The position numbers were made by a program, and so were the translations under genes. Shown piece after piece: positions 1 to 11,397 of a stretch of 64,000 bases of DNA (its first letter is position 1; every line of letters starts with the position of its first letter). Source of the stretch: Papiliotrema nemorosa (lineage: Eukaryota > Basidiomycota > Tremellomycetes > Tremellales > Rhynchogastremaceae); NCBI GenBank assembly GCA_032158125.1, contig JASKOT010000036.1, forward strand, positions 62,001 through 126,000. Reading direction: 5' to 3'. The notes beneath the pieces are model-generated. The model made no database searches, was not told where the DNA came from, and saw only the letters and a program-made list of their open reading frames with translations.

Positions 1-1275
1 GAAATGGTGTCTGAGCATCAAAGTGAGAGCTGGGGCTCAAATCCGTTCTCGCGTCAAATCGTATGAATATACCAAGGGCTGGAAGAGCAACAGCTTTCAG
101 TCGAGATCTGCCTTGCATAGAACACCTTCCGCATCTGAGGGCGCCAGTCTACAGCAAAAGCAAGCCAAAATCTTTTGTGAACCTTCTTCTGTGGCGGTCG
201 GATATGTACCGACTATTCTGCAGTTTTGCCTCGAGTCTTGCATCTATTTTGAGCAACTGAGATCTGGCATTGAAACATGAACTATCAGCTCTATGTACGA
301 CAAAATCATGCTTGCCGCTGATGTACACTATGTAGGCGGTCTGAAGGACATCCCCTTAGCGGAAGCCCGCTCGAGTCTGCTCACCTTCCAACCTGTCTGG
401 TCAAAATGAGTAGTTTATCATCGTGTGCACGCATCTATCTCGACTCAGGTATCAAAGATCTATGAGACGCGCTTGTGAACTATTTACTCACCGAATAGAC
501 TACGAATTCCGGGATCTACCGAGCTGACGTCGAGCGGGCACCCATACAATCGGAGCGGCGGTGCGGCAAGCAGCGGGTCGCAAGGCGAATAAGACACGAC
601 GGATTGAGATGAGCTCATCGTCACGAGTATCAAGTCCTATGGTGTGACGATCCCTTTAGGACAGGAGATCTTTTTAACCGCTCGGTTGTTTGTGCTTGAT
701 CATCTCTATCACCCCCGCCAGATCTGCTCGGCGGCTGAACATCATGTCTCGTAGAGTCAAGGAGCAGCATAGGACACAGGGGACGAAACACATGACGAGA
801 GATAAAATGCGGACTCTACACGTATATGATCAGTCTGGGTGTAAGCTTCACGCTGGACAGATCGGAATTCAACCCTCCTTCTTGACTGGAGCTCAGCGAC
901 TCGATGTGGAGTAAAAATCATGTCGGACGGATCCGCTGCGCGGACCATGAGAAGCCTGGATTTGCGGCGGCTTGGAAAAAGAAGTTGCCCCATGATGGCT
1001 GCCCTGATACGCCGAAGAGCTCAGCCGCATGTCGTCAAGATTGTAAAGTATCTTTGAACAAGTAGAGAATGTGCCCAGACTCTGATGATTGCGAACCCAT
1101 CAGGTGCAAGGTGCCACACAAACCTGAAACACCTCGATGGTCCTTTGATGCCTCGTGTCGACCAGAAGCTTCTCGTCCAGCATCACATTTGCGCTCACTT
1201 CTCACCCTTCAGTTCCGACACTTACCCACAGTTGCGTCGGCCACAGATCCGACAAGACTTGACCATTCAGGGGAA
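1..1275. other. Left-edge stretch without a recognised gene
   Basis: Only short open frames, many without an ATG, lie here on both strands, and none gave a recognisable motif or a convincing spliced continuation. The last few hundred bases presumably hold the promoter and 5' leader of the secreted-protein gene that starts at 1276. A terminal exon of a gene lying mainly outside the window cannot be excluded. Confidence 0.4.
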
Positions 1276-2275
1276 ATGATGCTATCCCTCGTATTTTGCC
1301 TGACTGCCGTGTCTGTCATGGCCCAGTCGATTCCTCGAGTCGACTGTGACCAGTTTACACCATCATACTGCGAGATGTACTGTGGATTTGCCCAGATCGA
1401 CCACGATAGTGAGTATACGGGACAGTACGCGTAGAAGCTCAAGCTGATGAAGCTCAGTCGGACTTGAATTTCCCACTGCTTCTGCTCTGGTCGACTGGTT
1501 TTGTCAAGGCCCATCAGCTTCAGATCTATTGACGTGTTGGGGTAAGCCATCCCATCCACACAAATATCAACCCCTCGCTCTCGTTATACGGGCGAGACTG
1601 ACACCCAGGATGTGATCAGACCGGAGTAGACACCTCCAAGGCGCTTATGCCTGGAACAACTCCCGGTACCAACGCGACCTACCAGAAGATACTCTACGAC
1701 TGGAGTCACGTCTGTGATAGTTACTGGACTAGCGGTCCCAGCGCAGCCGAGGATACCATCAAGACCTCCTTCAATGGGTACCCCGATGGATGGGCGTGCT
1801 CGTGAGTGTCACCGATGTTTCCAATCTGATCGAACGCGACAATGTCGGGCAAGGGCTAACTGGGGTGTAGGGCTTCGGGCTTCTTCGAGAAACAAGGGCT
1901 GGGAGTGGGTGCAGGTGGAGCGAACGCATCAACATCCTCAAGTGCCAACGCGGCTACTACCTCGTTCTCGTAAGCTGGACTTCCCTCTCGCCATGCTCAT
2001 AGATCCTCATATCGCGTGAGCACCGTCGCTGTTGGCTGATCTTCAGACTCCACGCAGGTGGACCAGACTCTCCAACGGTGACAGCAGACATTAATCCTTC
2101 TTCCTCTCGACCTCTTGTCAATGGAGACCCACCCACTTCGTCCGCTTCGCTACGACTTGGTGGGGAAGGGAATGGTCTCGGAGGAGGAGATGGAGCTGGA
2201 TTCCATTCGGCCTCGATCCCAATCTCGGTCGTGCTCGGTGCGGGACTCATTGCCCTTCGAGCGATGTTTGTTTGA
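1276..2275 (+). CDS. Small secreted, probably GPI-anchored cysteine-rich protein
   Basis: Five exons (1276-1408, 1458-1541, 1609-1801, 1871-1969, 2047-2275) join in frame to about 245 residues, with donors GTGAGT, GTAAGC, GTGAGT and GTAAGC. The ATG at 1276 opens a hydrophobic signal peptide (MMLSLVFCLTAVSVMAQS). The mature part has eight cysteines (DCDQ, YCEMYC, WFCQG, TCWGC, VCDSY, WACS). A Ser/Thr/Ala- and then Gly-rich segment follows, and the protein ends in a hydrophobic tail (SIPISVVLGAGLIALRAMFV), as in GPI-anchored fungal wall or plasma-membrane proteins. I do not recognise the cysteine domain. Eight cysteines recall CFEM proteins, but the spacing and the flanking motif do not match. 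A cell-surface location is inferred from the two terminal signals; the function is unknown. Confidence 0.72.
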
Positions 2276-2978
2276 CAGATGGTGCTTCGGACTCCAATAG
2301 CTCGCACACAAGGCTTGGTTCATGGATATGATGGATAGGTATTATGATATCGAGGTTTGAGATATGGCGCCTGGTTGTAAGTTATGGGCGTTATGTATAT
2401 ACTCGGGTGATGTAGTGGTCAGAGTTAAAAGGTCGCCTGGCACACCTACCTTCCGAGAGATTACGCTAGACGGCATGACTCGCGGATCCAGTGATTGGGT
2501 CCCGGTTCCAAGGAGCCTTCCTCCAGTTGCAGCCATGCAGCAAGGGTTGCCCTACCCGAGGCCTCTCTGCGCCCTCGAGCTGATATCGGTTCCCAGACAC
2601 CAGGCGAAATTTTGATTCCGTCGCTGGAAATAGCAATCGGTACCACTCTCGCTCCCGACGTCGCTATCTGCTCCAATCTTTGTATGGACCCGACCAAACC
2701 TGCAGCACGAGCTGCATTTCGGAAACGATGGCGCCTTGTCCAGTGCTGTGTAAGATGGATCGGCGTCAATTGATGATTACGCTATAGTGCTCGTGAGCGA
2801 TCACAAAGCGAGCCGAAAGCGAGACATGTTGTATATATACACGCTGCTTTACACCTGACTCACTCACTCACTCATCCACCCACCGAACAGGTATAATTCA
2901 CATACAGCTGCAAACCGCCTTGATCGTCAACACCTCTCCCGTCAATACATCTTATAACTCTCGCAACCTCGAATCAAC
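2276..2978. other. Intergenic region with a TATA-rich promoter
   Basis: No supported gene. Overlapping frames exist on both strands at about 2461-2773, but neither shows a domain. The right end carries TATATATA at 2832-2839 and a (CTCA)n microsatellite with pyrimidine-rich sequence at about 2860-2885, as expected for the promoter and leader of the membrane protein starting at 2979. Confidence 0.5.
2832..2839 (+). promoter_or_regulatory. TATA-like element of the 2979 gene
   Basis: TATATATA about 140 bases upstream of the ATG at 2979, followed by a pyrimidine-rich stretch. Confidence 0.4.
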
Positions 2979-4107
2979 ATGTCGAGCAACTCAACTTCCC
3001 CCGCCGGATACGGTGACTTGTCCCACCTCAACTTCACGGGTGGTTTCCCAACTAGCAAAGATCTCGCCCCGAGTATCGTTTTCCTTGTGGTTGTGAGCAG
3101 ATTTTGTCCCCCAAGAACGGCACTGACGGCGTCTAGTACCTATTGCTCGCGCCTGTCCTCATCTGGCGTACAGCCTCCCCTAAACACCGAGGACTCATCC
3201 TTGTTCGACCTGCTATCTTTCTCGCAGTCCGATTGGGCATGCTGGGTCTCCGGGCCTACATGTCAAAGAATGCATACGGCGAGGGTGAACTGAGTGAGTC
3301 TTTTCACATGCACACGCGGGATCCTTTGACAGTATAGTCGCCGAACTCGTACTCGTATCTATCGGATATCTATTCCTCATGGAGCCCGTCTTGGAAATGT
3401 GGAGACGGCTCGTTGCTACGGCTGTGAGCCAGGAGGAAGCACCCACATGGGTCAATCGAGTATCGAGGTGAGTCTCATGAAACACAGCTGCATAGTCGAA
3501 CGAACTACCTGCTGACGCCAAACAGACTGCTCAAATTGGCTTTATTGGCAGCAATCGGCTCGGCAATTGCTGGGTCCTGTTTGATTTCCAGCGCGCTTGA
3601 CGATCCCTCTAAGATGTCGACCGTTATCGATCTTCGAAAAGCATCCGCCATCCTGTCTTTTGGTATGTGTGATGTCTGTCTTACAAAGCATTCGACTGAC
3701 AGCATAGCCGTGGCAGTGATCACTGGATTTGCTCTTGCTGCTACCCACTTCAAATTCGGCTTCGATGTGCGACGGACGCTCTATCTCGTCCCGCTCATCA
3801 TCTCTTTGATCATCATCTCGGTCTATCGACTCATCCAAATCTTCTCAACCGATCCGGATGCCACTATCCGAAAACCCGTTACGTTCTGGATCATGCAAAT
3901 GTTATTCGAGCTGTAGGTTTATCTTTCGATCATTTTTTCGAGGAACGATGACTGACGAGAAGGATCGTGTTTGCTGGCTTGTTGTCGATCTCGATCCCCG
4001 CTTGGTTCCCTGCACACAAGGATGATGAGGCTACCGAGAAAGAGAAGGATATCGAGATGGGCCGACGAACTGCTCAGCCTCAAACTGGCTACTATCAGCG
4101 ACAGTAA
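2979..4107 (+). CDS. Seven-transmembrane protein of unknown function
   Basis: Six exons can be joined in frame from ATG 2979 to TAA 4107, with GTGAGC, GTGAGT, GTGAGT, GTATGT and GTAGGT donors. After a short N-terminal segment of about 35 residues with two NxS/T sites, roughly seven hydrophobic helices follow. They include PSIVFLVV joined to YLLLAPVLIW, then FLAVRLGMLGL, ELVLVSIGYLFL, LLAAIGSAIAGSCLI, VITGFALAATHF, YLVPLIISLIIISVYRLI and LIVFAGLLSISIPAWF. The tail is short, charged and probably cytoplasmic (KDDEATEKEKDIEMGRR). The layout resembles fungal seven-helix families such as RTA1-like lipid-stress proteins, but I see no signature that fixes a family. Role and substrate are unknown; membrane location is clear from the sequence. 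Confidence 0.75.
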
Positions 4108-5107
4108 GCACCTGATGGCCCGTCTCCCCGTGCTCGGTCGGTCTCTCCGTAGGATGAACCCTATAATCAGCAAGACGGTTGCATCCCCTTTCAGCGCTGC
4201 TCAGCATATAGAATAAACCATATTCCATGTATCTTTTTGTCTTTGCATCTCTTACCCTGCAATGCGCGGAGCTGAAATGGATCCGGGTCACATTCCCAGG
4301 ACAATCATCTATGTACCCAATTGACATCCGTCAAAAGGCCAGGTGAGACTGGTACTGTATGACGGAGACCAAGCATTCTCCGCTTCACTTTGGCCGAGAC
4401 AACTCTTCACGAAGGCGCTTAGCATGCATGCGGAGGTTACCGAGTCTCGCCATCGCTCAACAGTCATCAAGTCCGTGTCACAAGCGCCGGGCGGCAGCGC
4501 TTATAATTGCCCAAAGGCAAAGACAGACATGTCGCGTAGAGTTGTCTCAACCGAAAGCGTCCGTCGTCTTGTCTTTTGACAATCGCTCTCTCGCCCTGCT
4601 CAGCCTCAACACTATGGACAGATAGGGCCATGCCCCTAGAGCTTCCAATGACCTACACGCATGCAGCGAAACACACACGGGTATATCCATGGTGTATCTG
4701 ACGCGGCTACCATCACTAACCAGTCGAGTGGAACAAACACCTCGTTCACCATTCACAGCACCACCGGAGTTGGAACTGCAATAAATTCTGGGGTGAGATA
4801 CTCACGCAAGCGTAACACGAATTCTCGAATACATACTCACCGTTTTCTGGACCTTTCCCATGTCGTCGAGTTCTTAGTGTCTAATGGTTTCACCTATGTT
4901 TCACCCAACTCGTATGTCTCGCCTGGTCTAGACTGATATTTCCGACCTTGACCTTTTGAGCGTGGCACCGTAGGGTATAAGAAGGTACACTCTCTAAAGC
5001 GCAATACTCATTCGCTTTCTTACACACACCTTGCATTACTACCTCTATTCACCTACTACAGTACTCCTTGCAATCTTCGCTTTCGCTTTCGCCACCTTCT
5101 GCCCAAG
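4108..5107. other. 1 kb intergenic region
   Basis: No supported gene. A 91-codon frame at 4661-4936 is Thr/Ser/Asn-rich, with no domain or matching splice partners, so I did not call it. TATAA at 4976-4980 lies 128 bases upstream of the next ATG and is the probable core promoter of the 5108 gene. Confidence 0.5.
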
Positions 5108-6171
5108 ATGAGGTTTTTCAACGCAGCGACTATTATCGCTCTTATCGTCGCTTTCTCTCTCAGCATCTTCACCTCGATAGACCTTCCTACGGCTTTCAAG
5201 CGATACAACTCCCTCATAATCCAGCGACAGATTGAACAAACTCGAGCGGAGGGAGTGGGGGCTTTTATAGCTAGAGCCGCCGAGATGGACAAGGTGAAGA
5301 AAATGTTATGGCCGCATAGTGGGTACCCCTTCGCTTCATGCTTGTATAGCGTCCTGGGTCAAGCTGACGATTCAGCCACATTTCATGATCCGCCAGAAAA
5401 GACCATCAAGGCAATGTTCTCTTGTTCCGAAGACCGATACCTTGACGTCTTTCCCTGCATTCGTATGTGGTTCCCTTCTTCCCCATCGAATAGATCTGAC
5501 GTGCAGCTACCGCTACCCAAGTATTCGAGAACCAGAATCTCGGCTCGCGATACCAGGTCTCTAAAACCACTGAAGATCTTATGTTCGAAGACCACGATTC
5601 AGTCTCTTCCGATATCGTTCTTCCCGCTGTCACCTCTTCTGATACCGTCCCCGATTCCTTCCCTTCACTCCTCACTTCCATCACCTCCTTCCGATCATTC
5701 AACGCTTTGCGATCAAGTATCGCTTTAGTCATCGAGCGATACTCTTCCGCCCACTCAGCTGCCACGACGTCGTCTGCCTCGTTCCTCCCTAGAGAGGTTA
5801 AGGGTCAATTCGCGCAACAGCTAGAGTCTGGCGTTCTCTCGTCGGGACAAAAGGAGGTAGCGTAAGTTTTACTCTTGTAATCAAACCAACATCGACTGAC
5901 GTTTAGCGCGACAAAGACCGCCGCTCCTCTGCCCGTCGCTTCATTCCCCGTTCCCTCCCGCCTTGTCACTCCAAGACCCACCGACCCTCTTTCGCCCAAT
6001 TCTCCCCCGACTCCCACTCCCACATCAGTCTCGGTGGACTGTGGTAGTCCCGCCGATAGTATCGACATACCCTCTCCTGATCTGCAAGTCAGGGTGATAG
6101 CGCGAGAGGATTGGCACTTGTTCATCTCTTACATGGCGATGGGGATTTACATCATTTGTCGAGGTCCTTAG
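5108..6171 (+). CDS. Single-pass membrane protein of unknown function
   Basis: Four exons join from ATG 5108 to TAG 6171 (donors GTGGGT, GTATGT, GTAAGT). The N-terminus is one strong hydrophobic anchor (residues about 5-25, AATIIALIVAFSLSIF) followed by a basic stretch, giving either a signal anchor or a signal peptide. The middle carries an acidic Asp/Ser/Glu segment and a helical stretch (FRSFNALRSSIALVIERYSS). Near the C-terminus is a Pro/Thr/Ser-rich linker, then a hydrophobic end (WHLFISYMAMGIYIICRGP). I recognise no family. The gene lies downstream of a TATA-like box and is convergent with the GH36-like gene at 6419. Confidence 0.65.
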
Positions 6172-6418
6172 TTGATGCTGATCTGTATTTTCTAGTAGTC
6201 TTTCTTGTATAATTAGTGTTCCTGATAGATGTGTCGCCTGACGTGTTTGATTGCCTTGTATTTTCGTATATCTTCGTTTGTGTAACTGTAATTGTAATCG
6301 TGCTGTTTTAGTAGCGTGATGAAAACCATAAAACCCTTTGCTTTATCAGAATCTGCATTGTTTTCTGTTGAAATTCTAAATGTCCTTCCTTGATCGGCGA
6401 TGCCGATAAACAAAGTTA

Positions 6419-8867
6419 TCACCTGGCTCTGAGCGATACGGCTCGAGCGAAGCCTTGACAACTGATTGGCAGGGTGTAGAACGAGCCTTCGAACCCTTCG
6501 ATACTCTCTTCCTTCGGCAGCTTGGTGGACGCCCCGTCGATGTAAAGATCCACATCCGATGCTGGGCCAACGAAAGCGAATCCCAAGACCCCTTCCAGCC
6601 CGACTTCGAATTCGAGAGAAGCTAGACCATTAGTGATCACAAATAAGGTGTCCTCTTAGTGACTCACTACCTTCGTTGCGCAATTTCTCGACAGCTACCG
6701 TACCGACCATCTTGTCGATCAGACCCAAAACAGCCACTTTGACCGTCCCCACTTGATGCACAGGTACCACCCAGAAACACAAGCCTTCCAAGTTGTCCAG
6801 TTTCACATCCATGATCGCTCCTTGATCATGTCGATCAACCACTTTTCCACGTACGAGTCCCAGCCCTCCGAGATCCATCTCGACTACCAGCATATGAGAC
6901 GACAGCTCTGGCCCTAGGGCGTCCTCGATATCCTCCACTGTCAGAGTGTCTTGTACCTTTGCTTTAGTCTCGTCTGACCGTACATTCCAGACTCCGATGA
7001 CCGCCCCTCCGCCTTGTACACCCGAAGAGGCCCAAAGACCTTTACCGGTAGACGAGCCGATCACATCGATATCCAACGCTCTCCTTGCCAATGGACGGGC
7101 GTAGTCGTTCGTTCGCACCACTGGGACAGCACCCGATGCGTCCTTAGCGGTCATCCGTGAGATAAGGTCAAGATCGTGGTGTCCTGGCTTATCGCTGAAC
7201 AACAATGGCCCAGGATACATAACTCGCAAGAGCGCATGGTAGAGAGGAGCCTGATCGGCTGTCATAAACATGTCCGGATCGGGAATGAGAGCGAGGTGGT
7301 TGGTGAGGATACTATTGGTGAGGTTTGTGAAGATGTGTTGTTGCTGGACATCCGCCTTCTTCCCTACTAACCCAAAGTCATCAGAGTTTCTGTCAAATGA
7401 GCGACCATACCCATCGGTATATACGCGGGAGCTCACCTGCAGACGACCCTCTCCCCACCCGTAAGTAAACCCAAACCTTGGACTCCGCCGTGTATACCCT
7501 CATGTTGAGCCATACAATGGATGACTCTCCCCGTGCCGAAGACCTGGTCACTTGCTCTGAGCATATTATGCCACAGGGCATATTGACATTCCGCCCCGGT
7601 CACACCGTCGAGAATGACCAGACCAGCCTGATTATCCACCTTGAGGAAAGTAGCCCCGCACGATCGTATATATGTAAACCAATCGGTCCAGTATCGGAGT
7701 GAGTCTTCCGGAGGAGGAAGCCAGATGGTCCCGTGTCCTCCGGGTATGTAGTTCGGGGTGAAAGGAACGTTCTCCACACCAGGTAATCGGTCCCGAGACG
7801 TAGGGTAGGGTCTGCAATTGTATCGGTGGATCAATGGAGAATCGGGATGTACCCCATCCCAGTACCCGCCAGTCAGTCTGATAGTCAGCTCACGATGCTT
7901 GAAGCGAGCAATACTGACGCCAGCCATACTCCGACCTCGCATTCTTCACCCAGCAACTGCTTTGTCTGCCTCACGCAACCTTCCAGTCCGTCCGGATGCA
8001 GCTCCGAATATGCTGTAAAGTCCCATAAACCCCGCAACTGCCATGTACCCCTGGTCTCCTCAGGTCCCGTTTTGCACCTGTAAGGCGACGCGTCGCCTGA
8101 ACCATAGGTCTTTTGAACATGCCATCCGTCATCCAGGATGAAAGATTTTATAGGGATCTTCGTATCGGCAAGCCTGTTGAGTAGATCGCTCATATTGTCA
8201 TAATTTGGGCGGATATCTATACTGTCAGATTGAGGTCACTCGGTCTCGAAAACGAATGCAGGAGTCGTCGATGGACGAGCACTCACCTTCGCCTAAAGAT
8301 GACCAAGTACAGAAGCCGATCCCGCCAAAGGGTCCTTGTTTCGGCTCTCCTTCACTGAAGTGTTGGAGATGACCGACATCTATCCCTGATGCCAATGCTC
8401 GCGCTTGCAAGACACAAGCTTCGACGAGTGTGTGCAGATCCTTCGCAGAGGTAGAGGTACCAATGACGCATCCTGCTCGTGCTGGCTGTCTGTCGTCACT
8501 GGTGATCCTCCTTCCATCGAGATGGAATTCAGCTTCCAAATAGGAGATGGTGGTCGTCGCGGTAAATGTAGACACGGGGTACACGCAGATGACTCTCCCA
8601 TCCGTGACGTTTTTGAGCAACAAAAGGTGTACTCGTTTCTCCGTATCAATCTTGTCGATACTCTCCACCGCTTGAGCCTCGATCCATGTGGTCCTAACCA
8701 TCAGTTTGCGTCATTCACCACCTTTATCGTTGTAGGGACACATACAGGACCTTGTACCATGCCCATCCTTGCCATGATCCTTCGGCCAACTCTGGGATCT
8801 CGAGCCTGATCGAGTGGTGTTCAGCGCCGTGTGACCATGATATGGGCAACAGGCGAATGTCCAGCAT
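6419..8867 (-). CDS. GH36 raffinose synthase / Sip1-like alpha-galactosidase
   Basis: Read right to left from ATG 8867, six exons join in frame. The first begins MLDIRLLPISW, and the last ends at 6419. Family motifs appear in order: FCTWSSLGE near the start of the catalytic domain, SFILDDGWH, GVWLALTGGYWDG, FLKVDNQ (the KxD nucleophile motif) and RNSDDF (the acid/base Asp). A beta-sandwich-like C-terminal domain follows. LALTGGYWDG forms only after a 45-nt intron is removed, and RNSDDF spans another splice. Members of this family act on alpha-galactosyl sugars (raffinose, stachyose, galactinol). I see no signal peptide, so an intracellular hydrolase or transglycosidase is likely. Assignment to GH36/Sip1 is firm; the substrate is not. 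Confidence 0.88.
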
Positions 8868-8939
8868 CCTATGCACTTGGAAAGATGTGCTAGATGTTCT
8901 CTTCCTGATTGATACTCATCCTGCATATTCTACCTGTAA

Positions 8940-8950
8940 GATATATATAA
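8940..8950 (-). promoter_or_regulatory. TATA-like element of the GH36 gene
   Basis: An ATATATATAA tract about 75-85 bases upstream of the ATG at 8867, the usual distance seen for several genes in this window. Confidence 0.4.
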
Positions 8951-9243
8951 ACAGACATTCGTGACTGGAGATCCCGGTGTACGACCGAGGTCACCGCGGA
9001 CTCGTGTACCGACATTCACCGCACAAGCACAGTAGTCATGGATTCTACTGGCCACACGTCGAACAGAGATCCCATGCTGCTACAAAACCATTTCTCTGCA
9101 TTGTCCAGACCCCGGTCTTCGAGTCGAGACTCCTCCATAGATAGTCCTTGATGCTATAGAGAGCCCATCCACAGCATAGTAAGACCATTAAGGGGTTGAC
9201 GTCATCACTTTTCTTTCCTCGTTGAATTCCAGCGATGGGCAGC

Positions 9244-9251
9244 TATATATA
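9244..9251 (+). promoter_or_regulatory. TATA-like element of the PSD-like gene
   Basis: TATATATA about 70 bases upstream of the ATG at 9321. Confidence 0.4.
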
Positions 9252-9320
9252 CTCGGTCTATGCAAAACACCTCGAGCTACATCTCCCCCTCGAGTCCACT
9301 CACCAGGTAGCCTCAGCAGC

Positions 9321-10961
9321 ATGTCAGACCCAAAGAACCACAATGTACCAGACGAACACCACGTCAAGAGAGTGAGCACTTGACCCGCGACTTGGGGGTC
9401 AGGGATGCTGACGGGTAGACTGGACATTGGCTGTCCCAGGATAAACGACACCATCACAAGTTCTTGAATGATACAGTCCAGCATGTTGATGAGAATCCGA
9501 AAGACCTTCACCCAGTCTTGAAAGAGTTTCAAGAGGTCGTGGAGAAGGATACGAGGTTGTACATGCTCTTCCATCAGATGCTCGACCAGGTGAGTTGTCA
9601 CTACTTTCCGCCCTTCTACATCCCAGTAGCCCTGTCTCACCAATTCGCTGGCGGATAGTCAAGCTGGTGCTGATGTGACAGGTCCCCGACGCAAAAAAGT
9701 ACCTCACAGACCCAACCGGCGAGACTCCAACCGTACGGGACTTCCCGCATCTCCTTCAACTGATCAACCACGTCTTGGGTACCGCCCCACACTGGACCGA
9801 CGCAGGTCACGGAGCAGGTCTGGTTGGGGTGCCCATCAACGCGTTGCTAGACTGGCCTATGGGGACTCGAGCGGGTTTCACCGTCTTCCAGGATCCTACC
9901 GTCAACAAGCATGTATGTATAGCGTTGCGATGGAAAGTTGACATTCCAGATGAAGAAGATCTTGAACGTATGGAACGAATACCTCTCTTCCCCTGCTTCC
10001 GCTTCGGTGCTTGGCTCAGACCCAGAAGGCTGGTTCTCTCCGCACGGTCTGGCCTCCCTCGAAGAGGTCGCTAACAAAGCTCGAGGAACCAACTTGAAGT
10101 TTGACGAGATATTCCACTGTGATCCCAAGGCGGAACACTATGGCTATAAATCATGGGATGATTTCTTCACTCGCCTATTAAAGGAAGACGCGAGACCCGT
10201 GGAAGGGAAGGACGATGAGAGCGTGGTGAATAACGCTTGTGAGAGTAAGGTGTACAAGGTCGCCCATGATGTCAACGCGCGAGATCAGTTTTGGATCAAG
10301 GGTCAGGTCAGTGATACCATTTGCCCCTATGGTCAGATTGCACAGGGAGGAACGAGAGGAATTGACGCTGACATTCAGCCCTACTCGGTGCTCGACATGC
10401 TTGCATTCGACGATTACGCAGACCAATTCATCGGTGGAACAATCTACCAAGCCTTCCTCTCTGCTCTCTCATACCACCGATGGCACGCCCCCGTCACTGG
10501 AACAGTCAAGAAAGCGTACGTGGTGGACGGGACATACTTTTCCGAACCGCTCTACGAAGACTTTGCCGGTCAATCCGAAGCGGACCCTCAGGGAGAGTGC
10601 ACCTCGCAAGAGTACATCTCGGCGGTGGCTACTAGGGCAATCATCTTTATCGAGAGTGATAACCCGAAGATTGGACTCATGGCATTTATCGGTATTGGAA
10701 TGACCGAAGTGTCTACCTGCGAGATTACCGTCAAAGAAGGTCAACACATCACAAAGGGAGATCAACTTGGGTAAGTCAGATCTTTCGCCCTGGTGGTCAA
10801 GGGATGTGAAGCGAAGAAACCTATAGCTGACGTGCAGAATGTTCCACTTTGGCGGTTCGTCACACACCCTATTGTTCCGAAAAGGAGTCAAGGTCTCTGG
10901 CTTCCCGGAGCACAGCGACCACAACGTCCCGGTCCGAAGCAAGCTCTGCACCGTGGAGTAG
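9321..10961 (+). CDS. Phosphatidylserine decarboxylase-like (PsiD-like) pyruvoyl decarboxylase
   Basis: Starts at ATG 9321 (MSDPKNHNVPDEHH). Exons are joined by short introns, including one of 72 nt at 10307-10378 that keeps the frame and would be missed by frame tracing. Its removal gives FWIKGQPYSVLDML. The first ~150 residues match the extra N-terminal domain of fungal PSD-like enzymes (LLDWPMGTRAGF, VNKH, then MKKILNVWNEYL). The catalytic domain has WDDFFTR and YHRWHAPVTG. Near the C-terminus it has FHFGGSSHTLLF, where the GSS motif replaces the LGST self-cleavage site of true PSDs and should yield the pyruvoyl cofactor. This family includes L-tryptophan decarboxylases such as PsiD of Psilocybe. 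The true substrate (tryptophan, another amino acid, or phosphatidylserine) is not settled by sequence. No signal or mitochondrial presequence is obvious. Confidence 0.85.
10307..10378 (+). other. In-frame 72-nt intron in the PSD-like gene
   Basis: GTCAGT donor, branch-like GCTGAC and CAG acceptor. It is a multiple of three without an in-frame stop, so the frame reads through. Removing it restores the conserved family sequence KGQPYS. Confidence 0.8.
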
Positions 10962-11397
10962 GCTTAACGTGTGAGTTACAGACGGACGCAAGAGTGGGTG
11001 TATATACGAGCTGTATCTTGAACATGCGCACTGTGTAGCCTTGCAGGTAATGAAGGGAAATGACATTTGGTACGGATCGAGCCAAAATCGGCGTTACTTC
11101 GAGTAATCTAATGCTCTACCTTGTGCACTGATACAGTTCGAGGGCGCTTACAACACGCATGCTGCCCAGGATGCGGATGGTCCCGCAATGTTGAAGCTTC
11201 AGTAGAGTGCAGGGTCGATTTGCAAGATGATATCTCCATTCATCGGACAACGCAGAAAGGGTATATACTGGACAAACAAACCTATCGTTTTCCTCCGGCG
11301 GCCAAGACTGTTACCAGGAGCAAAGTGGGTCACAAAGACGGGCAACACCGCCTCCTCCAGTCCACTTCGTCAAGCAAGATTGTGATCGTCTTCCGAC
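10962..11397. other. Convergent intergenic region
   Basis: Lies between the 3' ends of the PSD-like gene and the DUF6534-type gene. Nothing recognisable in it; presumably 3' untranslated regions. Confidence 0.5.

Larger units (their letters stand above)
8868..9320. other. Divergent promoter between GH36 and the PSD-like gene
   Basis: A 450-base divergent intergenic region with a TATA tract at each end (about 8940 and 9244). No gene seen. Confidence 0.5.

Noticed and set aside
2461..2773. Gene in either of two overlapping frames
   Set aside because: Both strands give about 100-codon frames without motifs; they mirror each other as expected by chance in GC-rich DNA.
4661..4936. 91-codon Thr/Ser/Asn-rich frame
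   Set aside because: No domain, signal or splice continuation; composition close to background.
9321..10961. Psilocybin-type gene cluster around the PsiD-like gene
   Set aside because: No hydroxylating P450, kinase or N-methyltransferase gene lies within reach. Neighbours are a GH36 gene and a DUF6534-type gene.
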